The notes beneath the pieces were generated by a model. It saw only the letters and a list, made by a program, of their open reading frames with translations. It was not told the DNA's origin and searched no databases. Positions 45,075 through 57,288 of a DNA stretch of 64,000 nt are shown in pieces (positions within the stretch are counted from its first letter, which is position 1; each line of letters starts with the position of its first letter). Source of the DNA: Ianthella basta (lineage: Eukaryota; Porifera; Demospongiae; Verongiida; Ianthellidae). The stretch spans positions 4,005,586 through 4,069,585 of the forward strand of contig OZ025883.1 of assembly GCA_964019415.1 (NCBI GenBank). Direction: 5' to 3'. A program made the translations under genes and the position numbers.

Positions 45075-46686
45075 TAGTGTGCATTAATAGTACAATGTAA
45101 GGAGTGAAGCATATGGACCATAAAGTCATGTAATCGCATTATATAACCTCATCTCCCTTCCATTATTATTCACTAATAATAATTATTAATAGTGTTTGAT
45201 TAACATTTACATCTCCATACAGCTACCTTGTTTAGAGATTCTGATGTCAAGTAGTGTTGTACTTTAATCAAAGCACTGCGCATAAATAATTCTTCATCTT
45301 ATGATTCAAGCAATCACATGGCGCATAGACAATCATAAGTTAGTTAAATACCTTCTACTGTGCAGCAGTGACTCTCCATATCTAACTGTATCTAAAATTG
45401 TCTAACTGCATGGTGGTTGATTCATAGCCACAACCTTCATATATAACTATATGTATACTGAGTGTTTATGATGATGTCTGGATGTTGAGATCATGTGCCT
45501 TAATTTGTAGTGCAGTTAATCAGTCCATCTAGCCTAGTATGCTAGACCCTCTCTACCATTCCACGTGCCCAGGGCAGAGAGGCCTAGTTAGCACACTAGT
45601 CTAAGACTATTATCATTCCAGCCAGGTTAGCAACTGAATACACCATTATTGAGGGTATGGTATTATTATGCGAATGATCTGCAACAACTAATGAAACAGT
45701 ATTCACCACGTTAACATTACTCAACCGCTGCATGAACAAAGTCATGTAACCATATGTAATTTTTAGTACAATTATTATTATTATTATGTCCATAGCAGTA
45801 CGTTTCAACATGAATGAATTTCTAAACTGAGTATCCAAGCACTTCTTTAATCAATTCCTTGCAGTACAACTGTATCACACCAGTCTTGAATGTTCCAAGC
45901 ACACTATATAATGCTGCTGGCTTGATATAAGCTGAGAACATAACCTAGCAACTAAATCATGGAATGTTTCATTCAGCTCAACAACGTGCAGGAACCTGAG
46001 CACCCATAGAGGAGCACACATTCATGGATCTATGCCACATACTGCAAATGTTATGGCCTGCCCTTCTATGCAACATATGGGAAAGAAGTACTGGTACCAT
46101 GTTTGCAATTTACCTTGTATACGTCTTATTAACTACTTGCTGTGCTTATTAAGAATCTGAATGGTAAGACCTGAGAATTAAGACCACCTAGTAGATGACA
46201 GAAACCTCAGTGGTTTGCCCACTAAGGCGATTAAACAATTGCAATGATGAACGTACAAAAAATAAGTTGACTTACATTTTCTGGAAGCCTCCATCAAGGG
46301 GTTGTCTAAAAACTACAATAAAACAGAATGAAGCACTCTCCACACATCACCAGTGCCATACAGCAGCACCATACACCCTACAGCTAAAAGCTATCTCAGC
46401 ATTCGAGACAAACAGTGCACTCCTCAACAAAAGCAGACGGCCAAGCCTTTCATCAGTAGTAGGAAGAGCAGACAAAAAGTAAACCCAACTTCATACGTAT
46501 ATGAACAAAACAAGCTAATGCTTGAAATGCTTGCATTGCATAAACACGTCTAAATAAATAAAACAAATACAATTACTGAATGTTAAATGTATGGATTTAA
46601 AGTGTCAAAGTTACTATACCAACAAAATGACCGCAACGCATTGAGGTTGTGATACAGCAGTTCACAGCACAACAATGCTAAGTAAG
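44970..46686. other. Intergenic, no gene supported
   Basis: A short (TG)n tract lies at 45052-45074. The rest is AT-rich with scattered ATT runs. The open frame at 46195-46482 shows no motif. Confidence 0.45.
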
Positions 46687-46790
46687 TCAAGTCTTCAAAC
46701 TAGTTGCAGAGATAGCTATTGACTTGATGTGCTTGCCAGGCACCACTGCCATTGTTAGGATTCGCTTCAGGTAGTCCACAGTTTGGCTCT
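46687..46790 (-). CDS. NAA38: NAA38 exon 2 (C terminus)
   Basis: The minus-strand acceptor ttctcccctcag completes a Glu codon with exon 1 (phase 1). It then reads SQTVDYLKRILTMAVVPGKH followed by IKSIAISATSLKT and a stop at 46687-46689. RILTMAVVPGKHIKSIAIS is the Sm2 motif of the LSM fold and lines up with the same region of animal NAA38, where VPG(H/K)HI is conserved. The intron is 713 bp. Confidence 0.88.
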
Positions 46791-47503
46791 CTGAGGGGAG
46801 AACATTACAAAATGTTAATATCTGCAATATGACATATTCATGGAGTACCAACCATATTTGGGGAATGGTGCTAGCTACACTAGTACATTAGCAAGTAGTC
46901 TATTGATTTCCCTTATGTAAGTTAAATATCCCTGGAGTCAAGGGCAGCAGAAAGGGGGGGAGGGGTAGGGTACTAGAGCCACACAATAATTATTGCTCCA
47001 GAGAAGAATGGCTTACACGCCTGATTGGATTAGCCACCAAGTTGCCCCCCAAAAGGCGTCATGTTCTTCCGCTACTGCCTGGAGTAATAGTACAACGATT
47101 AATATTGATGTAAAAGCTATAAATTTGTCACTTTTGGTTGGCAGAGTTACAGCCCAAGTGACAGAAAGATATGGTTGGTAGTTTACAGCATTCTTTCATG
47201 AGTCATTGACACCCTAGGCACTGTCTTGTCTGTCTACACAACAGTCTCATTGACTGTCTGGTTTGGCAGATCAGTAACACATAATCTAAGCTAAAAGCTA
47301 AATCTATGACGTCAGTTTGTAAAAATGGAGGGGATGAAGCGGTCTGGCTACGTGAGTCTAGTGGCCATCTAGGTGAGATCGTCTAGCTTGACGTACGTGG
47401 CCTGATCACCTTTAACATGTTTCCTCCGAGCCTGAAAGTGACTACCACGCAGGCAACCAAAATTCACTTTAACAAATGCCTTCTCTTACTGTTGTTGTCT
47501 CAC
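46791..47503 (-). other. NAA38 intron
   Basis: Starts with donor G|GTGAGA on the minus strand. It contains a G-rich run (46954-46969 on plus) and no other feature. Confidence 0.75.
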
Positions 47504-47696
47504 CGGTATCATAGCCTTCCTTCGTCCTTGGTATGCTTTCCTCACAGTTTCCCAAGACAATGTTCATATCTTTGTCGGTGCACAAGAGATCCCCAACGAC
47601 AAACCTTCCGTCAGATAACTCAACTCGTAGCCGCTTCTTCAGGAAGCCTCGCAGGGTCTCTCGCTCATGATCGGTCACGACATCTTTGTCAGCCAT
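47504..47696 (-). CDS. NAA38: NAA38 exon 1: NatC auxiliary subunit, LSM domain
   Basis: ATG at 47696 is followed by MADKDVVTDHERETLRGFLK and the Sm1 motif LRVELSDGRFVVGDLLCTDK then DMNIVLGNCEE. The pair DGR...G.LLCTD.D.N..LG is characteristic of NAA38 (LSMD1), the small LSM-like subunit of the NatC N-alpha-acetyltransferase. NatC acetylates the N termini of proteins starting with Met plus a bulky hydrophobic residue, together with NAA30 and NAA35. With exon 2 the protein has 98 residues, a little shorter than I expect for vertebrate forms because the N-terminal extension is missing. It is intact, with consensus splice sites, and looks like the one housekeeping gene in the window. Confidence 0.92.
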
Positions 47697-48227
47697 TTTA
47701 TTATGTTGTGCAATTGACATGCGTATATAGGCGCACACAAAAGCGAGTGTACACAACAAGCCGTTTTCTCAGAGACAAATTTAAAGCTCAAATAGCCGAA
47801 GGTATTTTGGAGAATGCAGGTGCACATTGGCATCACTGATAGGACTAAGGTGCTAAGGATCATGATGTGTCTGGGAGTGGACAGCAAGCCAGACCGAGCT
47901 CTACGTGTGTAGCTAGCTAGCTAGCTATGATGTTTATTTGTAAGAGTTGAGTACCATGTGACTATAATATCTCTTAGAAAATAGCATCTACTGAAACAAT
48001 TAGGAATTAGCATCTTGAGAAGTCGCTAGTTTCCTTCTATCTAACTAGCTAACTGTGTTGACTAAAAAGAAAACTCCCCATCAAAATTTGTTAGTATTGC
48101 ACAAAAGTGAGGGGAGCATTACCAGAGGGCCTACATGGATTCATAATGGCATTGAGCATTGGGTGATGTGTGAAACAGAATGAAATAGGTTGAGTGTGCA
48201 AGAGGACCCCACTTGCACCCTCGCATA
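47697..48227. other. Upstream region of NAA38, no other gene
   Basis: No TATA box is seen before the ATG. Contains a short (TAGC)n run near 47911-47928. Confidence 0.45.
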
Positions 48228-48250
48228 CACACACACACACACCCTCACAC

Positions 48251-48341
<91 letters not shown>
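48228..48341. repeat. (CA)n microsatellite
   Basis: Long CA run with a few CCTCAC interruptions at the left side. Confidence 0.97.
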
Positions 48342-48342
<1 letters not shown>

Positions 48343-49070
48343 TAGCTATACGTGCATACATAGGCTTGCATTAGCGTATGTTGCATAATTAACCTCACAA
48401 TATTAGCAAATGGTCTGACTTCGAATTCGTAAATATTTCTACCACGAACATTTATGTACACAATAAATGGCATGGTATAATACTAATTGTATGCACTATG
48501 ATGTCATAGGAAGATGGTGGATTAGCGAACTTTGACGGAAGCACTAGTCTCATATTCCCAGACTACTTCCAGTCACCATTAATGTGTGGTATTGGAACGA
48601 GACTATGGAAGCACTTGCAATTGTTTGCTCAATTTCAGTAGCTCACACTCCCAATATGGGTCATGGAAACCTTTAGTTGTCAATGTAGTAGTCAACTTCA
48701 CGAAATTTAATCCGTGAATAATTCTGACCTCCCTCACAAAAGCCAGACGTTGATTTACATTACATTTTTATATTAGTTTTATGATTGCATGCCCATATAG
48801 CTACTCATGTACTCATGCAGTATAGCTATAGATCCTATTCTGCTTCATGGCATTCCTGGCATATAATTGCTCATCTGACTGTTATGCATAATATACTCCA
48901 TACCCAGCAAATGCAAAAGTAAATTTAATCCATTGTCAAGTGCCTGATTCAACTGGTTATGTACTCCAAACTGTAGAAACCAACGTTCTAGCTACAGTGT
49001 ACACACTAATTATATAAGACTCAACTACTTATGTATAATGTGGTGTTGCTTTCTAAGCTACCTAGAGTAG
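48342..49070. other. Non-coding, no gene seen
   Basis: AT-rich sequence without coding signal or repeat partner that I could find. Confidence 0.4.
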
Positions 49071-49352
49071 CTAGCACTCTTTTCTATGGGCTACAAGCTG
49101 ATGAGGGGAACTTGGAGTGCACAAAGACAGTAGGTTGTTCTCTGGTCTGACTTTGTAGTTACGCCAGTTGCCTTCAGTAATGTTGGGGGCCCCAAACCAG
49201 TCTTTAGCATAAATGCATGGTCCAGGGTGGCTGAATTTCCAGGTTAGTGGGAACCATGTTCCTGCAATGGCCCTCTCTTTGGCAGTATTGGGATGAAACA
49301 CAACCTCATACACTTGTTATCCTGTGACCACTGACAAGTCATGACTACCACA
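49071..49352 (-). CDS. Possible terminal exon, unknown protein, with an in-frame stop
   Basis: Minus-strand reading from 49313 is VYEVVFHPNTAKERAIAGTW, PLTWKFSHPGPCIYAKDWFG and NWRNYKVRPENN, ending RKEC and a stop at 49071. It reads like genuine protein rich in Trp, Pro and Cys. Extending upstream in the same frame to the AG before 49352 gives CGSHDLSVVTG, a TAA, then QVYEVV. Either the exon starts elsewhere or a CAA has mutated to TAA. The phase at 49352 (0) fits the exon at 49683-50096. No family is recognised. Confidence 0.35.
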
Positions 49353-49682
49353 CTGACCTGTACCTGCTGACCTGCACATGAAACACAAATATTTAGATCA
49401 CATTAACAACAAATTTTATTACATCACATTTTATTGATGTGTACAAATAAATACGCTCCCGCATGCAAATGCAAAATTGTATGCCCAAATAAACATTTCA
49501 TTAATTTTAGTCAATGACTGATGTAAGGCGTACAGTAGTACAGTATACCTACATAATGTTATGACTAAATATGTAGCTATAGGTGGTAGTAGTGGTTGCA
49601 AGTGGTTGCTAGATGCACAGTTGCAAGTTGTTAAATGTTTGCTGTGATGTAAAATATTGCAGAACGTTTATGCCAGACTCAC

Positions 49683-50096
49683 CCAGAATGCCATGAGACT
49701 GTGATAATGTTTCTGACACATGAAGATAGGAGGTGGTTCTGATGGCTCTGGATGATCTGCAGCTCTTGATGGAATGCAGGACTCCTTGATGACTGGGGAG
49801 AATCTCTTTGCGCCCTTTTGCCCTGAGATCATCAGTGATTTATCTGTTGACTTAAGCTGAAATTGGTACTGACCAAACACTGAAGAGTCTGAACTAGTGT
49901 TCACTCCATTGATTGTTGCAGAACATTGCTGAGCTGTAAACACTACTTTGGTGCACTGTGATGTACTATTGTCAAGCAGTGCAATGCCTACAGCTGATAT
50001 GTGGAATGTGCTTATATACTGATACAGTACTGGACATTGACACTTATCCATGTATACGACAACAAGCTGAAAATAGGGCGATACTTCCCAAACATT
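49683..50096 (-). CDS. Possible internal exon, unknown protein, phase 0-0
   Basis: 414 nt on the minus strand, acceptor ttgctacag and donor TTCTGG|GTGAGT, open throughout. It reads NVWEVSPYFQLVVVYMDKCQ, later CTKVVFTAQQCSATINGVNT, FGQYQFQLKSTDKSLMISG and SEPPPIFMCQKHYHSLMAFW. Paired cysteines and beta-like alternation suggest an extracellular domain. No family is recognised. A TATATAAG at about 50010-50017 on this strand lies inside the frame and is probably chance. Confidence 0.42.
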
Positions 50097-52003
50097 CTGT
50101 AGCAAATGTACAGTTCCTCATGACAATGTGCTTGCAATACTCGTATGGAAGTACAGTTGCCATATTGCTATTTTAATTTGGGTAACTTGATTCTACTCAT
50201 GTAGCTAGCAAGCTAGCTATGGACCTCAGTGTTAGGGATCTGGTGACTGTTTGATGAGTAGGTGAGACTTGTCCAGTGCACAGCAGGTCACTCACACCTC
50301 TGTTGAGCATAACATAACATGATGGGTTGTGTACAGTCCCTTTGTGGTGACAGGGAGAGAGCTGAACAGTGACAGGGTGAAAACTTCAGTGTTTTCCGGG
50401 TCGCCCTACAGTACGGATTATTACATTGTGCATGTGTATAAATTCGCTATGCTTGCCTTCGTCACGTGATACGTGGCCAACATCCTCCGCACATAGATTT
50501 TTCCTCATCTGTGCTCTGGGAGGCAGCTGTACCTATATCCACCCCTTGATCTATACAGCGCACCGAACTCTTGGGAATGGATCCGTACTTATTAACTGAT
50601 GAAGGTGAGCAAGTACAATGTTTAAAGTGGTTACCGAATCTCGATGATTTCGAATGTGTGACTGACCGTCATCCCAGCACTGCCACCGGACCTGACAGCT
50701 ACCCAGGCTGTCTGTGATATTAGCTAGCGGTTGACCTAACTTGATATGAGGGTAGACTGTTCTAAAGGTACAGTCATTCAAGTTTATCGCACTAACCAAG
50801 AGGTTCTAAGTTATTCGTTTCGGTAGCTGGTCGGCTACTTTCATCACGGTCATTCTGTTTTTAACATGATCAGAGAATTCATCTTGGTCAGAGCGGCCCT
50901 CGCAGTCATGTACACCGCACCAGAGCGAAGCAGTGCTACTAGAGTATAGGCACCCAAAACAACACGTTCTGATCTTAACTATGCCATCTTATTCCCGCGT
51001 TGTATAACGTGTTACATACTAGGTTAGAGGAGACGACGGTGAGTGGGCAGTAAATGTGTCCCAATGGGTTCGCCATTCACCATCTCATCAACTGTGCGTC
51101 GTTCTCTAGAATTCATCTAAGTAAAGTAACGAAGTAAAGGACTAAGGACGATTTGGTTGTATTGACTATGTAGCCTACACTGTGATAGTTTACATTGCGC
51201 CTCTCCAATGCACTCACCTGCAGTAGCCCAGTTGGCTAGTCACACTGGTGAATGGGATAGACAGATTCTGCTGTATTATGCTTTTCATGTTCTTAAATGA
51301 ATATTCAGACAGTTGTGTGTGTGGTATGATAGTCAGCTGATTGGTATGACTTTCATAAGCAAATGCCAGAGCTACTTACACCTGTGTTGAATGTGTTTCT
51401 TGTGTGTCCACTTGTTCTACAGTTAACTGTAGTTGCATGTTATTGCTGCATCCTGTTCCAACTTTGGTTGGTTTCATGTCATAACAATCGTTGTAGTGAG
51501 ATACAACAACCAACTGTCACTTGCACAAGAGCGCAACCTTTGACCTCTTGACCGTGTGTCCAGCTATGCACCGTATGGTGCTACCTGAATTGGGTTGCTG
51601 CATCCCACTCCAACTTGTACCATGTTGGTCTACATCCTCAAGCTCTTCATCTTGTGCTAGTGGTGTTCTTCTACCATCAACTAACACATACTCCACTTTC
51701 ACCCATGGTGGTCCTTTCCTTCTGTACTTCAACAGGTGTCAGTTACTGCTACATATCCCTGCTTCCTTTCACAGGCACTGATGTGCAGTACCTAGATAGG
51801 TGTACATAGTACATACATAGATTGTGTTCTGATGTTGTGTATAATTGGAAAACCCATTCATATATATACAAGACAATACCCACCCCACATTCCCCATTCC
51901 ATTCCTGTCATTCATGGTGTTGCAAGTCCCATTGTATATTTCTCTGTCTTGTGTTGCTAATGTGTGATTGTCCTCCTTGTTCCTCCTCTCTTCTCTCCCC
52001 CAG
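50097..52003. repeat. Duplicated intronic DNA, partner of about 9080-10022
   Basis: From about 51010 the order follows 9090-10022 (gttctctagaattcatctaa, gtagcccagttggctagtca, gttgctgcatcccactccaa, ccccattccattcctgtca). No coding exon is present before 52004. Confidence 0.75.
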
Positions 52004-52174
52004 TTCTTGCTGAGTTACAACAGGGTAATCTCATCACAAGTGACGAGTGTAAGCGACTGTCTGAAGTCTGGCAGGTGCACAATGTACTACGAGTCAAAAC
52101 TCCTACCACCAAGTCCAGAAGTGCTGAGATTCTGCTGAAGCATGGATATCAGGAAGTATCTGCATTACTTTCAG
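52004..52174 (+). CDS. Cassette exon 7 (171 nt), phase 1-1, second array
   Basis: Bounded by tctctcccccag and TTTCAG|GTAAAC. Encodes LAELQQGNLITSDECKRL through LLKHGYQEVSALLS. It is very close to exons 2 and 3 of the first array, with changes in the middle (SEVWQVHNVLRVKTPTTKS). It is on the same strand as the first array, but about 19 kb beyond the end of the first GTPase gene. Confidence 0.75.
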
Positions 52175-55100
52175 GTAAACACCTGTACAGTATTCCTCAG
52201 CTGTTCTCTTGTGTTGGTTAATGCAGTGGACCTACATACATACGTAGTTGTCTAGTCCACTTCCAGACATCACCCCACACTCATCATGTATGGAGCCGCT
52301 GTGTGTCCACAGTCACATCTCAGTCCCCACACTGTCGTATTGACATAATACATATAGTGTCTGAGCATATGAGCGTGTTTGTGTTGCTGCATTAGTGCTT
52401 GCTGGTATGTGAATCAGTGATGAGGGTGTATTAGTAGGTAGAGGTGTGTGTGTTGGTAGGAAAAGGAGTGTGTGTTGGTAGGTGTGGAGGGGTGTTTAGG
52501 TATAATTAGATGGGTGTGTGGTAGTTGAGTCAAGTGTTGATACTATAAATGTAACAATATTGCCTTGGAATCTTTCACTATAATTGCGGGCACTGTTACT
52601 TCGCGATAGTATAGTCCATGAATTGCACAATGCAGTGACTTCCGGCCAGTTTGTAGAGACAATTTTTGGATGAGTCCACTAGAAAGACTTTGTGTAATGT
52701 GCCTGCATGACAATGTTTCCATGCCACTATCTCATCTGTACGTAAAAATGGTTGTGTGGTTAAATTTCTTACCCACAAAATGTTTTCCATTTCCAGTGTC
52801 TATTGATCTTATTTCATGTGGCAGCAGCTTGTGTCAGGGGCTGGTTGTCCATAAACTGGGTTTCTAGCCACAAGTATGCATCGCTTTGAGAGGGTGTTGT
52901 GTTCGGGTGGTGGAACACAATTGTGGGTTGATTCATATGTTGATTGTGGAATTATACATATATGTATATAACTGTGCCTGTGGATGTTCACTTTTGCCTT
53001 TAGATACTTGTGCCATGAGATCAGTGTAAACAGCTAGTCCTCAACATATCCAATAGTGTGTAATGATAAAATAGTGTTCTGGTGTAGCACTGTGATTGAA
53101 TTAATGAGTTTTTAAGTGTGAAAGCACATGACAGATATGGTCAGAATTGGGACTTGGTCCCTCACCTCCCTCTCGCTGCCATTTAGTTGGCATGTATAGT
53201 CTCTCTTTGAAGGGGATCTTGGTGTTTCTACCACGTTTCAACAGTAAGCAGTAGGCGCCCACTTGGAGACCCACCATCACACACTTTGTACAGTGTAGCC
53301 AAATTGTCATGGCCATCTCCCCAGGCATCACTCCACACTTATCATGTAGAGGCTTTGTCTGTCCACAGCGACATCTTGAGTGCCACGGTTCTGTTTGCTT
53401 ACATATGTATATATGTAGAGTTTCACAATTCTAACAAATTGGTATTGTGCTCTTGCTGTCCACTTGAAATGATCATAGAGTGATCTGGCTGTGTGAGACT
53501 AGTATAAACCAATGTTCTACTTCGTCAATCCCCAGCTCTTCTGTCAGATTGGTTTTTGTGTAGTAAAATTTCTATTATTTACACCTCACACAAGTTTGAT
53601 GTATAAGCATATCCACCTGAGGCCGTAGCAAAGACTTATCAGCCAATTGGGCAGTAAGCTATGCAATAATACAAATGAGTAGGTTTATGTGATTGTGTTG
53701 GTAAGTAGGTATGAGTGCATGGGTAGGTGTTGCTACGTATATGTGTCATTATGTACACAGCACAGCAGCTTGTGTTGTGATTCTGCTTAGCTGAGAAGTG
53801 GCTTACTGGCCACAAATGTGCAAAAGTACTTGACAGAGGGTGTTGTGTTGTGGTGATGGCGACACGATTGTGGGCTGATTTAACATGGTAATTGTAGAAT
53901 GGACTACTCTGTCTGTGGAGGTATATGTCCATTTTGTTGTGCAATGTGATCGTTATAATGGTCTAAGATAGACCTTGTGTTATCCTGCTGTGTGTAATGA
54001 TATTCATGGTGTTCTAGTGTGGCACAGTGACTGAAGTTATGTGTGAGTGATAGCACAGGACAGGTTGTCAGAAAGTGAACTTAATTGGTCTTCCACCTCC
54101 TCACAGCCTTAAGTGTCATAATCTCAGGGATCTTAGTGCACCTGCCAGTATCAATGGCCAACAGTAGGCTCCCACTAGAGACCCACCAACACACGAATGT
54201 CTCCCACTGCTCTTGTATTCATAGCATTATCCTCTCAGGCCCAGTGGAACTGTTCCCAAACTTTCTATCCCTTATCTGGTTTTATTATTTAGTTGTAGTT
54301 AGAATTTAATGCAGGCAGATAAGTGTATGTTGATATAGCTATCTCATGTCTCCAAGTGAAGAGATATTGATGCATTTGGGTTTACGCCTATATAGACTGC
54401 TAGTCATTAGATTATATTGAAATGAACAGAACTGAATATATCATGGGCACAGTGAAACGTGTCTAAGACAGCCACCTGTGGGTCAGTTATAATTGGCTTT
54501 TATGGAGTGGTGGATGCAAAATAAAGTGTGTAGGCTGCAATGTTGTGTTAGTGTGATTTGGTGTCGGGAACTGATTGCTTTAGAGAGGTGGCTGCCTTAT
54601 GCATGCAGTGACAGTCTTAGACAGGTTCCAATGTGTGGACATGCTGCACCCTCCCTGCTCCAATTCCATGGCATGAATGAGGTATGTGTGTGCAAGATTA
54701 AGAGGGAGCCTGCCAAAATTGACTGCTTGCATTCATCAGACATTGCATTGAACTCCTTTTGTGTACATGGCATGTATGTGCAGGTGTGCATGCATGATTG
54801 TGTGTCCGATACTGTATATGATGTGATTCCAGTATTCTGGGGAAATGCACATAAGTACCGATATCATCACTATGTTGAGAAACTATGTATGTCCCACTCA
54901 TGAATGTTCAGTTTGAGCAGGTCAGATCCTTCACAATTCCCTTTGTGTACCTTCCATTGAGCTGGTGTCTGCTTAAGGGGTAGGTGAGACTTGTCCAGTG
55001 CACACAGCAGTTCACCCACACATCTGTTTAATGTGCCACAACATGATGTTGGGTTGTGTACAGCCCCCTGTGGTGATAGGTAGAGAGCTGAACAGTGGCC

Positions 55101-57288
55101 AGGTTGGGTGAAAACCGAACGGTGACAGGGTGCATGTACACAGCAGTATCTCTGTCATGTCGCCCGGCTCACCCTCGATCTTACCGAAAAGGGTATCATT
55201 TCCATACGATCCCAGTAGCTCTGCGCAGATGGTTGCGTCCGACTATCTGCCCAAAAGGGCCTTGACCGTTCGTCTGCCACGTCTACTCGCACGCCGCCAT
55301 TCTTAACCCGGATAAATGTGGGTCGAACCCACCTCGCAAGCAGGGTTAGAACCCGGATTACAACCTGGATTTATCCGGGTTCGACCCGGATTCGACCCGG
55401 ATTTGACCCCAAATGTGAACGCGCTAACCCGGGTTAAGCGGTCCGTGTGAAAAGGGTGAGTGACATCTTGAGTGCCACGCTACAGTTTGCTTACATGATT
55501 ATGTAGACTTTCATAAATCTAGCAGATTGGCGTGGTGGTGATATAAGTGTGGGCGGAGTTGTATGTTGCTAGTGAAATGAAGTACAGAATTACATTTTAC
55601 TATTATGTACCTTTGCAGTGGGACAATGTAAACTAGGTGTCAACAGAACTAGTAGGGAACTGAGTGTACTCAACTGTTGAGGTCTTATGTAACTGACAGC
55701 ACAGAACAGATGATCAGAAATAGGACTTAATCTTTCACCTCCCCAAAGCTGTCTTGAACCTAGCACAAACAGTGGTAAACACTATTTTAATGGTTACCTC
55801 TGTTGGCCAAATGGCCAATTCTAGAGTCGGACTCCCCAACTTCGTTGTTGTTTGTTTCCCCTCAAAACGAAATTATGGTGAATTAACTACTGGTGATAAG
55901 TTCCACTAGATCTCATTGTGCTATTGTGTAGCTGCTACCCTATTGTCTGATATTGATGTGCCCTGACCAAGATTGACACAGCTAAGGTGTTCCATGAACT
56001 CTATGTTCTAATACTTGTAGCTATACTGTTGTAATGAATAGGATTTTCTCCACACAAGCAATAGTCTTTAAAGGTGCTCTTTACTGGTGAACAGGATTAG
56101 CTTATTAGTAGGGATGCTGATTTGTTTTTTTTATTCATTACAACTTTGTAGGCAATTTTGTTTTGCATTACTCCCTTTGTGATTTCCCGTATCCATTGCT
56201 GTTATCTCTCAATATCTATTATAACTGATTGTGCAAGCAATGGTGTCTAGTACATCATTTCATTGTGACTGTTGTTGATGTAGTGATTACTGTTTCTGTA
56301 AGAGTTGTGAAGTAGCCTAGTTGTATGTAGCCACTTTGAGATACCATCATTGGATAGAGACCACTTACATACCAACTGTGTCCATTTGTTGTTTGTGTGG
56401 CTATTGTAACACAGGTGCTGACAGAAATGTAAAATGTTTTGGCTGGATCACAATTCTTTGAGCTAACTGCAATGACCACCAGTTAATGGCCAGTTTCGTC
56501 TGTTGGCCAACTTCTGAGATCCACAGACTCTAATTTCATTCTTTCTGTATCCACTTGAAATGATATTGCAAACTGGTAGTGCAAGACTGGTATAATCCAA
56601 AGTGCTACTAAATCTCTAGCTATTGCTAAAGAATGTCCCAATCCTAAATAAAAGCTGTTAGTTATAGTACTGGCTGCCTCCATGGGCCATTGACTCCCTA
56701 AAGGCCTGGCACAGTGTAGCAAGTATTCCACATACAGCCCGCTGTACATCCCTTTCAGCTCCAAAGGAACAGCTTGAATTTGTACTTCGCTATGTTCTGG
56801 TATGCAAACATACAAGCACATTTACGTATATTTAATATACTGTAAGGCATATTGTAGGTAATCCTAGAGGCATCTCTTAGTCAGCGTGTCACTGTACTAA
56901 AGTGAAAATGATGAAAAAGAACAAGCTATATAGTTCCTTCCTGTAAAACCGGATACACAGGATTATGTAGCCTCTAGTACACATGTGAGCAAAATGGGAA
57001 GGTTGGTATAGCGGGTCTCAGGTGGTAAGGTTTGCATTGTAGTAATGGTGTGTGTATGGTGATGAGGCAGTGTTTGCTGTGAGCTGCAGTCTCGTAATGT
57101 ACAGTGAGTACCTATGGCATATGTGTATTGATGATGTGTTTATTTGGGATGCACACTCATACTGTAAGTAAGACATGCATGCCCCCTCCAAACTTCACGT
57201 CATTCTTGTATTGTGTCCCATTGTATTCCATGTCTTGTGTATGCTAATATTTGATCACCCTCCCTGTCATTTTTCCTCTTTCACGCAG
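52175..57288. repeat. Intronic or intergenic mosaic of repeats
   Basis: Made of pieces found elsewhere: 52800-53300 resembles 8430-8790, 53570-54380 resembles 63290-63970, and 55455-55800 resembles 62490-62830. 54455-54640 is the repeat of 37505. No gene is supported. Confidence 0.6.
55165..55455. mobile_element. GC-rich insert with ACCCGGATT repeats
   Basis: It stands out from its surroundings by composition. The motifs aacccggat, acccggattcgacccggat and taacccgggttaa recur between 55297 and 55440. The ends ttcttaacccggat and aacccgggttaagc are inverted relatives. The copy of the flanking DNA near 62490 lacks it. Probably a small DNA element. Confidence 0.55.

Noticed and set aside
47417-47839. 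140-residue plus-strand ORF
   Set aside because: It is the antisense shadow of NAA38 exon 1.
54493-54903. 136-residue ORF
   Set aside because: Its first part is the dispersed repeat shared with 37505-37685, which is not coding there.
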